A DNA stretch of 64,000 nt, from assembly GCF_023898315.1 (NCBI RefSeq), contig NC_064622.1:76828387-76892386 (forward strand), written 5' to 3'. Below the pieces are notes generated by a model. That model saw only the letters and a list, made by a program, of their open reading frames with translations. It was not told where the DNA came from and ran no database searches. Shown here in pieces: positions 31,716 to 41,600 of this stretch. The stretch comes from Schistocerca nitens. Its lineage: Eukaryota > Arthropoda > Insecta > Orthoptera > Acrididae. How positions within the stretch are numbered: position 1 is the first letter of the stretch; each line of letters opens with the position of its first letter. The position numbers were made by a program, and so were the translations under genes.

Positions 31716-31917
31716 AGGGGGGGTTCAAATGCCTCTGAGCACTATGGGACTTAACTTCTCAGGTCATCAGCCTCCTAGAACTTAGAACTACTTAAACCTA
31801 ACTAACCTAAGGACGTCACACACATCCATGCCCGAGGCAGGATTTGAACCTGCGACCGTAGCGGTCGCACGGTTCCAGACTGTAGCACCTAGAACCCCTC
31901 GGCCATTCCGGCCAGCT
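31716..31917 (-). mobile_element. tRNA-derived SINE (family S1)
   Basis: S1 copy whose 3' side is extended by a purine-rich tract (31681-31715; T/C-rich in element sense), longer than in the other copies. Flanking duplications are not convincing. Confidence 0.9.
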
Positions 31918-32117
31918 CCTGCAATCAATGCGGCTATGGCAGAGGCGTTATACATCTAGAACACGCCAAACGAAAGTATCACTTTAATGTTTATGAAGTA
32001 ATATTTTTTCTCAGTTTAATTTGTTGTGTCAAGTGCCTTCGACAGACAGGATACAAAATTGTTCTGATAATTTATGAATAACAAATCAGATATTGCCATT
32101 CATTATGTCCATAAGTA

Positions 32118-33477
32118 CACTACTGTCCATTAAAATTGCTACACCACGACGATGACGTGCTACAGACGTGAAATTTAACCGACAGGAAGAAGATGCTGTG
32201 ATATGCAAATGAATAGCTTTTCACAGCATTCACACAAGGTTGGCGCCGGTGGCGACACCTACAACGTGCTAACATGAGGAAAGTTACCAACCGATTTCTC
32301 ATACACAAATAGCTGTTGACCGGCGTTGTCTGGTGAAACGTTGTTGTGATGCCTCGTGTAAGGAGGAGAAATGCGTACCATCACGTTTCCGACTTTGATA
32401 AAGGTCGGATTGTAGCCTATCGCGATTGCGGTTTATCTTATCACGACATTGCTGCTCGCGTTGGTCGAGATCCAATGACTGTTAGCAGAATATGGAATCG
32501 GTGGGTTCAGGAGCGTAATACGGAACGCCGTGCTGGATCCCAACGGCCTCGTATCACTAACAGTCGAGATGACAGGCACCTTATCCGCATGGCTGTAAAG
32601 GATCGTGCAGCCACGTCTCGATCCCTGAGTCAACAGATGCGGACGTTTGCAAGACAACAACCATCAGCACGCACAGTTCGACGACGTTTCCAGCAGCATG
32701 GATTATCAGCTCGGAGACCATGGCTGCGGCTAACCTTGTCGGTGCATCACAGACAGGAGCGCCTGCGATGGTGTACTTAGCGACGAACCTGGATGTTCGA
32801 ATGGCAAAACGTCATTTTTTTCGGATGAATCCAGGTTCTGTTTACAGCATCATGATGGCCGCATCCGTGTTTGGCGACAACGCGGTGAACGCACACCGGA
32901 AACGTGTATTCGTCATCGCCATACTGGCGTATCACCTCTTGTTCGCATTGACGGCACTTTGAACAGTGGACGTTACATTTCAGATGTGTTACGGCCCGTC
33001 GCTCTACCCTTCATTCGTTCCCTGCGAAACCGTACATTTCAGCAGGTAATGCACGACCGCATGTTGCAAGTCATGTACGGGCCTTTCTGGATACAGAAAA
33101 TGTTCGACTAGTGCCCTGGCCAGCACATTCTCCAGATCTCTCACCAACTGAAAACGTCTGGTCAGTGGTGACCCAGCAACTGGCTCGTCACAATACGCCA
33201 GTCAGTACTCTTGATGAACTGTGGTATCGTGTTGAAGCTGCATGGGCAGCTGTACCTGTATACTCCATCCAACTCTGTTTGTTCAATGCCCAGGCGTATC
33301 AAGGCCGTTATTACGGCCAGAGGTGGTTGTTCTAGGTACTGATTTCTCAGGATCCATGCACTCAAATTGCGTGAAAATGTAAACACGTGTCAGTCCTAGT
33401 ATAATATTTTTGTCCAAAGAATACCCGTTTATCATCTGCTATTCTTCTTGGTGTTGCAATTTTAATGGCCAGTAGTG
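32118..33477 (+). mobile_element. Tc1-like transposon, copy C
   Basis: TIRs CACTACTGTCCATTAAAATT and inverse, with TA duplications at 32116-32117 and 33478-33479. Same family as A and B. The segment 31918-32115 before it is unassigned. Confidence 0.95.
32349..33335 (+). pseudogene. Tc1-like transposase, frameshifted (copy C)
   Basis: Starts MPRVRRRNAYHHVSD. The helix-turn-helix part is open to 32780; later parts are open at 33111-33335. The first Asp is preserved (SDESRF, about 32818-32835), unlike copies A and B. The second acid block is broken by a 1-base loss (CAGCAGGTAATGCACGACC, about 33042). The Glu is preserved (SPTENVW, about 33147). Spacing from the second acid codon to the Glu corresponds to 34 residues. 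The most complete of the three, but still non-coding as a whole. Confidence 0.88.
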
Positions 33478-33479
33478 TA

Positions 33480-34349
33480 AATTCCTCGTCTCTTCAGTAA
33501 CATTTCTGCGCCCTGCTGTACCCAGCTTGGTTGTACCGGACGGACGATGCAGACGTGCTGGCAGACGTCTCTCGCTTCTGTGAGGTTCGGAGTTGCCAAG
33601 GAAAAAAAAAAAAAAGAGAAGGAAGAATTTGAAGAGGCGCGCCGTTTGCGAGGGCCGCAGGCTTTTTATTTCGCATTGAAGGGCTTAGGGCTCTTCTGCT
33701 GTCCGCGTCCGGCGGACTTAAGTTGTAATCACAGGGCTAATCAGCCACCATTGTGCCACCGGAAATGACAGACTTCCTCGCGCGCCGCGGCGCCGTGGAT
33801 TTGCGACGTCCTCAATACGACAAAAGGCGCGCGCTGTCCGAGGCAGCGGTAATCACAAGCGCGTTTCTGGCCGGCCGGCGGATGCGGGTTCAAGAAACGC
33901 TGTGCGAGTGGCACAAGGCTCTGTTCACTGTACCAAACAAAGTAAGTATTACTTAAAGATCACTTACAAAGCGCATCCGTGATAAGGGTACAGGCATCCA
34001 GTCCATACCTACAATACACAGCACACTGTGCAATGCGAGGTACAGAGTACAGAGTGTACCACTATTGTTTCATCTCTCCATATTTCATTCATGATATGTG
34101 ATCGGCAGGAATGATTTTCCCATACCCTCTGTGTAAGGAGTCTGTTGTACAGTTCTGTAATTCTCTTGAGCTTATCAAATAAAACCTTTCCTGTTACGTC
34201 CCTAAGCCTACGTGGCATTTTACTTCATTTCAGCTCACGTTTGTCATACCTTATTATATCATACAGTGTACGAAAGCTCACGCTGTCGATGACCTTTTGC
34301 TATACAAGAGCAAACAGCTCTGCTCCAATGGTTCGTATCTTACGTTAGT
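33480..34349. other. GC-rich patch and unassigned sequence
   Basis: 33640-33900 is GC- and CpG-rich (CGCGCGCCGCGGCGCC near 33780). Short open frames occur, but no motif is recognisable. An A-run lies at 33600-33613. The rest is ordinary AT-rich sequence. Confidence 0.35.
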
Positions 34350-34359
34350 GTTAAAAATG

Positions 34360-34561
34360 ACCCGACCGCCGGGGCAGTGCCGTTCTAAGCGCTTTAGTCC
34401 GGAACCGCGCTGCTGCTACGGTCGCAGTTTCGAGTCCTGCCTCGGGAATGGATGTGTTTGATGTCCTTAGGTTAGTTAGGTTTAAATAGTTCTAAGTTCT
34501 AGGGGACGCATGACCTCAGATATTAAGTCCCATAGTGCTTACAGCCATTTGAACCATTTTT
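34360..34561 (+). mobile_element. tRNA-derived SINE (family S1), diverged
   Basis: S1 head and body with several substitutions. Flanked by GTTAAAAATG (34350-34359) and GTTAAAATG (34562-34570). Confidence 0.9.
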
Positions 34562-34918
34562 GTTAAAATGTGAAGTCTAATGTTCTGGCATATTTCTTTC
34601 ACTATACTAACTGTTCAGACTGAGCATCTTTCGGATAGCGATGAAAAGCCTTCTCAGAGTCTATAATTATTGTGGAGATGGTGACAGGAAATTTTACTTC
34701 TTCTTCTTCGGTCGTGCGTTAGGTCTAGCACTGTTGATAATTTTACAAGTAACTGGAATCCGATGTATCGATAATTAAAGAAGTCGATTTGTTCGCTCTC
34801 AGTATATCGAAGCAAAGCATCGACGTATTATCATATCGCCGGGAAAAGTATCGACGTACCTGTCTATAAAAATATCGGCTGCACATCGTAAATATACAGT
34901 TGTATATTTACAGCTGTA

Positions 34919-36259
34919 CAGGGCTATTACAAATGATTGAAGCGATTTCATAAAGTCACTGTAGCTCCATTCATTGACATATGGTCACGGCACACTACAG
35001 ATACGTAGAAAAACTCATAAAGTTTTGTTCGGCTGAAGCCGCACTTCAGGTTTCTGCCGCCAGAACGCTCGAGAGCGCAGTGAGACAAAATGGCGACAGG
35101 AGCCGAGAAAGCGTATGTCGTGCTCGAAATGCACTCACATCAGTCAGTCATAACAGTGCAAAGACACTTCAGGACGAAGTTCAACAAAGATCCACCAACT
35201 GCTAACTCCATTCGGCGATGGTATGCGCAGTTTAAAGCTTCTGGATGCCTCTGTAAGGGGAAATCAACGGGTCGGCCTGCAGTGAGCGAAGAAACGGTTG
35301 AACGCGTGCGGGCAAGTTTCACGCGTAGCCCGCGGAAGTCGACGAATAAAGCAAGCAGGGAGCTAAACGTACCACAGCCGACGGTTTGGAAAGTCTTACG
35401 GAAAAGGCTAAAGCAGAAGCCTTACCGTTTACAATTGCTACAAGCCCTGACACCCGATGACAAAGTCAAACGCTTTGAATTTTCGGCGCGGTTGCAACAG
35501 CTCATGGAAGAGGATGCGTTCAGTGCGAAACTTGTTTTCAGTGATGAAGCAACATTTTTTCTTAATGGTGAAGTGAACAGACACAATGTGCAAATCTGGG
35601 CGGTAGAGAATCCTCACGCATTCGTGCAGCAAATTCGCAATTCACCAAAAGTTAACGTGTTTTGTGCAATCTCACGGTTGAAAGTTTACGGCCCCTTTTT
35701 CTTCTGCGAAAAAAACGTTACAGGACACGTGTATCAGGACATGCTGGAAAATTGGCTCATGCCACAACTGCAGACCGACAGCGCCGACTTCATCTTTCAA
35801 CAGGATGGTGCTCCACGGCACTTCCATCATGATGTTCGGCATTTCTTAAACAGGAGATTGGAAAACCGATGGATCGGTCGTGGTGGAGATCATGATCAGC
35901 AATTCATGTCATGGCCTCCACGCTCTCCCGACTTAACCCCATGCGATTTCTTTCTGTGGGGTTATGTGAAAGATTCAGTGTTTAAACCTCCTCTACCAAG
36001 AAACGTGCCAGAACTGCGAGCTCGCATCAACGATGCTTTCGAACTCATTGATGGGGACATGCTGCGCCGAGTGTGAGAGGAACTTGATTATCGGCTTGAA
36101 GTCTGCCGAATCACTAAAGGGGCACATGTCGAACATTTGTGAATGCCTAAAAAAACTTTTTGAGTTTTTGTATGTGTGTGTAAAGCATTGTGAAAATATC
36201 TCAAATAATAAAGTTATTGTAGAGCTGTGAAATCGCTTCAATCATTTGTAATAACCCTG
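34919..36259 (+). mobile_element. mariner-type transposon, nearly intact
   Basis: TIRs of about 33 bp begin CAGGGCTATTACAAATGATT, with the inverse at 36227-36259. TA duplications lie at 34917-34918 and 36260-36261. Inserted in the hAT-like element. Confidence 0.94.
35090..36076 (+). CDS. mariner-type transposase, 328 residues, probable C-terminal nonsense truncation
   Basis: DDE/D transposase of the Tc1/mariner/IS630 group. ATG at 35090. Residues 8-62 form a helix-turn-helix of the type found next to such transposases (HSHQSVITVQRHFRTKF). Catalytic acids: D152 (FSDEATFF), D239 (FQQDGAPRHF), D286 (PCDFFLWGY). Residues between the last two number 46, unusually long for mariner. The frame is open to a TGA at 36074-36076. 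Reading past it in frame gives 22 further codons ending GAHVEHL, matching the GGHIEHFL and HHIEHLL ends of the relatives at 22308 and 47213. The TGA therefore probably replaces a Trp codon. Activity of the truncated form is unknown. Confidence 0.85.
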   Translation: MATGAEKAYVVLEMHSHQSVITVQRHFRTKFNKDPPTANSIRRWYAQFKASGCLCKGKSTGRPAVSEETVERVRASFTRSPRKSTNKASRELNVPQPTVWKVLRKRLKQKPYRLQLLQALTPDDKVKRFEFSARLQQLMEEDAFSAKLVFSDEATFFLNGEVNRHNVQIWAVENPHAFVQQIRNSPKVNVFCAISRLKVYGPFFFCEKNVTGHVYQDMLENWLMPQLQTDSADFIFQQDGAPRHFHHDVRHFLNRRLENRWIGRGGDHDQQFMSWPPRSPDLTPCDFFLWGYVKDSVFKPPLPRNVPELRARINDAFELIDGDMLRRV

Positions 36260-37060
36260 TATATTAAGTATTTTTTATTATTAGATATTCTGTAGATCAA
36301 CAAGCTACAAGTCTGCCTATTCCCCCTTGATCAAGAACTGAAAGGAGGACCACTTTGCAAACAATGGTCACTGCATGTAAGTGTCATAACAAAAGGGTCC
36401 GTCTTTCGGTTTCATCACTTCATCTCGACTTTTTTTTTTTTTTTGTTTCTGTCAGCGCCAGCGACCTAGCAACTGTAGCGTCAAAACTGCGTGGTGAAGT
36501 TAAATGTTTCAACTCCTGTTGGTAGCGCCGAGCGCCGTTTACGTCAGCATTTCCCCTCAAACGCCTCCACCCACCGCAAAGACCAACCTTGGCATTTAGA
36601 TTTTTGTTCATCACCTTCAGCATTTGCTTTTGAAGAACGCCCATGTGAAGAAGTATCACACTAGTACCGTTAAAAATTTCTTTTAACGCAACTGATGTGC
36701 TATTTCTTTACATCGGAAATCTTTGTATTGCATTCACACCGCCACTCCCCGCTGCAATCGAACTACTTCTTTTGAGCCACCTATACTTTCTTCACACAGT
36801 CAAAGGGAAATACAGGGTGTGATGAAAACTCAAAATGTGGTAAGACTCCTTCACACAGTGAAAGTAAAGTTATGTTCTACTACAGTTTCAAAAGAACAAC
36901 TTCAAGTATTTACCGAAAATTGTGAAAAAAAGTACAATATAAAAACAGATACAATTCGATGTCGATATATCGATATATTCTGATACGTCGCCGATGTCTA
37001 GCGATACATACTGAAAAATAAATTGATACATCGATAATTCTATATTTTAGCAACAGCCCT

Positions 37061-38440
37061 AGGTCTTGCTCGGCCTGTTACAGCTAGATTTGGTCCACTC
37101 ATCCTTTTACTGCTCTTCAAAAGCATCTCTAATCTTGCGGAATATATTGCCGAAAATTTAGTGGTAATCTTGACTTCCCCATCCGCAACAGATGGAATAT
37201 TCAGTTTTGTTCTGCCAACGGTAGCAAAACTACGATAAAGATCGCCCAAGCCATAAATGTCTTAGAAGAGGAACCAGACGAATTGTGTTACTCAGTAATA
37301 GGGGAGGGGGTGGAGGCGGGAAGGGGGTGGTGCTCGGCACTCTAGAGTCAAGCGGAGTCAGTTTCCTTAGGGTCTAAAACCTCTACAATTATGCTGATAG
37401 TTCCACTAAAATCCTGAACACCTTGACCAGTCCTAACCAAGAACAATTTCAATTTAATTTTATCCAAAACGCTTTTCCTGGATTATGTGGTAAGTTTACA
37501 CTGTTCATTTTTTGCACTGTTTCGCACTGTCTTTTCCGCATTTCACTTACGAAATTCATAACCCAACATCAATCCTTTTCATGACAGGAACATGCATTTC
37601 ACCTCATCCAAGAGCAAAAATAAATAATGTTAAGCCAATATACACCCGACGATGGACCCCCAGGATCTGAAATGGATCGTGTATTGAACAAAACATAAAA
37701 ATTTGTGACTGTAGGCGTATTTTAATTCATATTTCCAGTGTAAGAACAATTTCCTTTCAATAGAGGTCTGTCTTACTTTAAATTCGACCTAATGTTTCAC
37801 TGTATTTATTGAAAGAGTCCATAAGACATTGCTGGGATGGGAGAACATCAATACCCCTGTCTGCAGTCGCAATTGGTCTGGTCGACGTTCTTTGATTGCT
37901 TTGTGGGAGATATGTTTTTTTCTATGCGGTTGTAATTTTTCTAGCCTCTTGTATGTCCTTGTAACAGGCAGAAGCTTTTATTTGATTCTAATGCTTCTTC
38001 GTTGATGATACATAGCAGGATATTTTTACACACCAATGTCTTTGTCATTCGACAGCCCTTGAACGGGTTTAATGATCTCCGTACAGTTTGGAAGGGTTTC
38101 GTTTATCTGCGGGCTTTCCTAGGAATATCTTCTGCACGCATTGCTGCCACTACTTCGATAAAGAACTGTTGCATTGACTGAGGTGACGCACTGCGTAAAT
38201 CTGTGGGAAGAGCTCTTTTATGTTCGTACGGTGATTCACACTTAGCTTTCTCGTGGTTTTCCTAACCTTTTTGAGACAAATTTTGGGTGTTTCATTATTA
38301 GAGGACATAGCCAGTTTCCTTACCCAGCCTTTTCCAATCCAAGCCTGACCACAGGGTCGAACGAACTAATTAACAATTAATATAATCACGAGCTGCGATA
38401 CGGTCCCGGATTAAAACAATGTGCCCAGGAAGGGCAAAAC
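37061..38440. other. no recognisable gene
   Basis: Unassigned sequence. A minus-strand frame at 37040-37249 contains FSAIYSARLEMLL, faintly like the end of a hAT transposase, too weak to call. A G-rich tract lies at 37301-37327. Confidence 0.35.
37301..37327 (+). other. possible G-quadruplex tract
   Basis: Four G-runs of 4, 5, 3 and 5 bases with spacers of 1, 7 and 2 bases fit the usual G-quadruplex pattern. Isolated, with no gene nearby. Confidence 0.5.
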
Positions 38441-38622
38441 TTTTGGGCCTGAGATTACCGGTTTCGGTCAGCAAAGACCAACTTCAGATCTGTCACTGCT
38501 GACCGAAAGTAATAGTCTCAGGACCAAAAGCTTTTGGGCCTGAGATTACCGGTTTCGGTCAGCAAAAACCATCTTCAGATCTGTCACTGCTGACCGAAAG
38601 TAATAGTCTCAAGACCAAAAGC
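38441..38622 (-). repeat. two tandem 91-bp hairpin units with hammerhead-like core
   Basis: Units 38441-38531 and 38532-38622 differ at few positions. Each is an inverted repeat (CCTGAGATTACCGGTTTCGGTCAGC against a related inverse). On the minus strand unit 2 has stem I AGAT/ATCT (38579-38582 with 38543-38546), CTGAAGA (38572-38578), a G-rich/C-rich helix, GAAA (38553-38556), ACC/GGT and the triplet GTA. Unit 1 has CTGAAGT, with one core base changed. Confidence 0.6.
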
Positions 38623-39336
38623 TTTCTTAATCACTGACTGAAATAAAAGAAATTTATTCTAATCAGTATAATTTTTATTTTTCCGCAGCTGCTAAATTTA
38701 CATTTTTCCTGCTACGTGATGGTTGTAAGACGTGTCCCAATTTAGAATTCACATTGACAAACTTGTGTTGTAGAATCATAATTACAAGTCCACTGCAGCT
38801 GGTAGTATCCAAAAACGGAAATGAGACATATATCAATTTCACTTCTAGGTTTGCAACGGTACGTTAATCCCTTAATCTTTCTTCCTTTACGAATTGCTTC
38901 AAAATAATTAGTATACTCCATTACGGGATCATTTCTCGATAACTGGATGAAATAAGACTTGTTGGTATAGTGAAGGGTTCTCAGCGTTACTCTTGAGGGG
39001 GTGAGATGATACGTGTGGAATCATATCCTTCCTAAGGAGTAACGCTAAGATTATTAATACGAGCTCGTATTTGAACAGGATCACGTACTTTAATTCATGT
39101 GCATCTGAATGTTATGAATATTTACTGTTGTCACTAAACATTAACTATCATACTTTTTTTGTACGTAGGGAAGCCACAGCTACAAAAGTATATTGTCAGT
39201 GGTTCACTATCTTCAAAACCGTTTTTACTAAAAAAAGCTAAAGATACTTGAAGCCACTTCATTCATTGTAAAACCTATGAGTTCAATGAGTTCATAAGGC
39301 CTTCTTTGTTAGTAAAATACGGTTCTGAAAATTTGA
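38623..39336. other. no recognisable feature
   Basis: AT-rich, without coding potential or a repeat family I can name. Confidence 0.35.
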
Positions 39337-39417
39337 AATTTGCGGTAAGGTTCTATGGGACCAAACTGCTGAGGTCATCGGTCCCTCGGCTTCTATATTA
39401 ATGAATGTAACTGAAAC
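39337..39417 (-). mobile_element. SINE family S2, 3' part (split)
   Basis: TATGGGACCAAACTGCTGAGG and GTCATCGGTCCC mark the body of a second tRNA-derived SINE family. It is cut by the RTE LINE at 39418 and continues at 43103. The 9-bp duplication AACTGAAAC (39409-39417, 43103-43111) is the LINE target site. Confidence 0.82.
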
Positions 39418-40040
39418 CTTTGATAACTGTAACCTTTGATTGTGGCACCATACACAATCATTAACCTGGCTCCAGGGAGGTAGGGTGCCCTTCCCTATTC
39501 CTCCACTGGGGTAATTCCTGTCTGGCGCGTCCACGTCGTGGGGGTGGGCATCCTACACTTAAGTAGGCCGGAGTGCTAGGATGGCTGAGTTCAGGCAGGG
39601 ACCCAATCCCGTGGGGTATAACACGGAACCCATGCCCAGGGTTACGGGTGAAGACCTTAATGGCAGCGACGGCGGAGAAGGAAGACTTCGGAACGGCGTA
39701 GCTGGCAGATGAGGCAACCCTCTTAAATGAGAAGGGAACCACTGCCTTGTGGTGGAGGAGAAACTCCAAAGGCTAAGGGAGACAACCCCAACAGAAAATC
39801 CTTCCTTGCGTTAGGCCTAGCAAGCCAGTAGGAAAGTCTTCATATATTGCTTTCAAAACACAGACGAGCCTCGGAACGAACCACTCAGGATTTGACCCGA
39901 CTGCTTCTTCAAGTACTGGTGCAAATGATGGGAGACCTGATGATATTCATCAGTACAAGAAGATGAAACCAACTGGACTAAAAAATAACCTAAATATTAG
40001 CACCCTTAATATATTAACCCTCAATGGAAAAATGGAATAA

Positions 40041-40720
40041 ATGACAGATGTACTGACAGAGAGGAAGTTAGATATATTGGGATTAAGCGAAACAAAGTGG
40101 AAGGGAAAAGGTGAGAAGAATTTGAGAGGAGGAGGAAAACTGTATTGGAATGGGAATAACAGGTCTGGAAGAAATGGTGTGGCAGTGATGGTGAATAAGA
40201 ATGTACAAAGCTGTATTGAAAATGTGAGATATATATCAGACAGGATCATAATCTTAAACCTGAGATCCAAAAAAGAAACACTAAAAGTAATCCAGATTTA
40301 TGCACCTCAAGTGGGATGTAGCGAAGAAGAGAAGATGGACTTTGAAAATGTGTTAGAAAACCATATAGAGAGTGCTAATATAGTGATGGGAGATTTTAAT
40401 GCACAGGTAGGTAAAGACAGAAAGGGATTTGAGCAAGTATTGGGATGTTTTGGATATGGAGGCACAAATGAAGAAGGGGAAAGACTCCTGGATTTGTGCC
40501 AGAGGAATGGAATGAAAATAGCAAACAGCTGGTTTATGAAGAGAGAAAGTCACGTTATCACCAGATACAGTAGGGATGGAAGAACGAAGAGTGTAATTGA
40601 TTATATTCTAGTAGATAGGGAATGGGGAGAGAAAGTAACAAATGTGAAGGTAATTCCAAGTGTGAGTGCAGATGGAGACCATAGATTACTGGTGGGACAA
40701 TGGAAAATGAATCAGTGTGT
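40041..40720 (+). pseudogene. RTE APE-type endonuclease domain
   Basis: The open frame begins in the domain, KLDILGLSETKW (Glu of the active site). It continues RNGVAVMVNK, VIQIYAP, then MGDFNAQVG (about 40385-40412; Asp-Phe-Asn motif), RTKSVIDYILVD and SADGDHRLLV (His near the end, about 40670-40690). This is the nuclease that would nick target DNA. The frame runs into the inserted SINE at 40731. The start at 40041 is only the first ATG; an upstream in-frame start is blocked by a TAA at about 40038. Confidence 0.85.
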
Positions 40721-40730
40721 GAAAAATAGA

Positions 40731-40950
40731 GCCCGCATCTCGTGGTCGTGCGGTAGCGTTCTCGCTTTCCACGCCCGGGTTCCCGGGTTCGACTCCCGGC
40801 GGGGTCAGGGATTTTCTCTGCCTCGTGATGGCTGGGTGTTGTGTGCTGTCCTTAGGTTAGTTAGGTTTAAGTAGTTCTAAGTTCTAGGGGACTGATGACC
40901 GTAGATGTTAAGTCCCATAGTGCTTGAGCCATTTGAACCATTTTTTTTTT
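40731..40950 (+). mobile_element. SINE with tRNA-Gly-like head on the S1 body
   Basis: The head (40731-40810) has A-box TGGTCGTGCGG and B-box GGTTCGACTCC and resembles tRNA-Gly. From about 40849 the sequence is the S1 body (CTTAGGTTAGTTAGG, GTTCTAGGGGACTGATGACC, CCCATAGTGCTTGAGCC). Perfect 10-bp duplication GAAAAATAGA at 40721-40730 and 40951-40960. It is a different head joined to the body used by the other S1 copies. Confidence 0.93.
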
Positions 40951-41600
40951 GAAAAATAGAAAACAGAAGAAAGTGATGAGGATACGGGATTGGAAACTGA
41001 AGGAGAGTGAATGTGCCGAGAAGTACAGAGAATTAATAACACAAAAATTTCCAAAAGAAGTTTTCTGCGATGTAGAAAAAGAATGGAGTTTATTCAAAGA
41101 CACTTTAGTCGAAGCAGCACAAAAAGTATGTGGCAGAACATCTGGAAAGGAAAAAATAAGACAGACAAGTTGATGGGATGATACCACAATCCAAGCAGTT
41201 ATAAGAAAAGATGGAGCATGGAGAAAATGGTGGAAAACTAAAAATGACAAAGACCATAAAAGATATGTAGAGGAAAAGAAGAAGTGCAAAGAAATAGTGG
41301 AAACAGCAAAGAAAAAGGCATGGGAAGAGTTTACAAAAAAGCTTGAAGAAGATGTGAAGAGCAATAAGAAAATGTTCTATAAAATGATGAAAAATAAAAG
41401 GAAGGCTTCTTAAGTACCAGTAAAGATGGAAACAGAGGACGGTACCGTTATTGAAGATCCAGGGAATATAAAAGATCTCTGGAAAGAACATTTTAAGAAG
41501 CTGTTAAACGCTGAGGAGCAGGTACATGAGGAGAACAACAAATAATGGAGAAATTGAGAGAAGTTGGGAAGCAGAATTAGGACAAATTACACAGTAAGAA

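Larger units (their letters stand above)
34729..37060. mobile_element. hAT-like non-autonomous element (host of a mariner insertion)
   Basis: The ends are inverted and of hAT type: CACTGTTGATAA at the left, and at the right the inverse of AGGGCTGTTGCTAA. Flanking 8-bp sequences AGGTCTAG (34721-34728) and AGGTCTTG (37061-37068) match at seven of eight positions, as hAT insertion would produce. Both sub-terminal regions (34760-34890, 36955-37040) are rich in TATCGAT-like motifs. Removing the mariner leaves about 990 bp with no transposase. Confidence 0.65.

Noticed and set aside
37040..37249. hAT transposase C-terminus on the minus strand
   Set aside because: Similarity limited to a few residues and most of it lies outside the hAT-like element end at 37060.
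38441..38622. CRISPR-like array
   Set aside because: Only two adjacent units with no spacers, in a eukaryotic repeat context.
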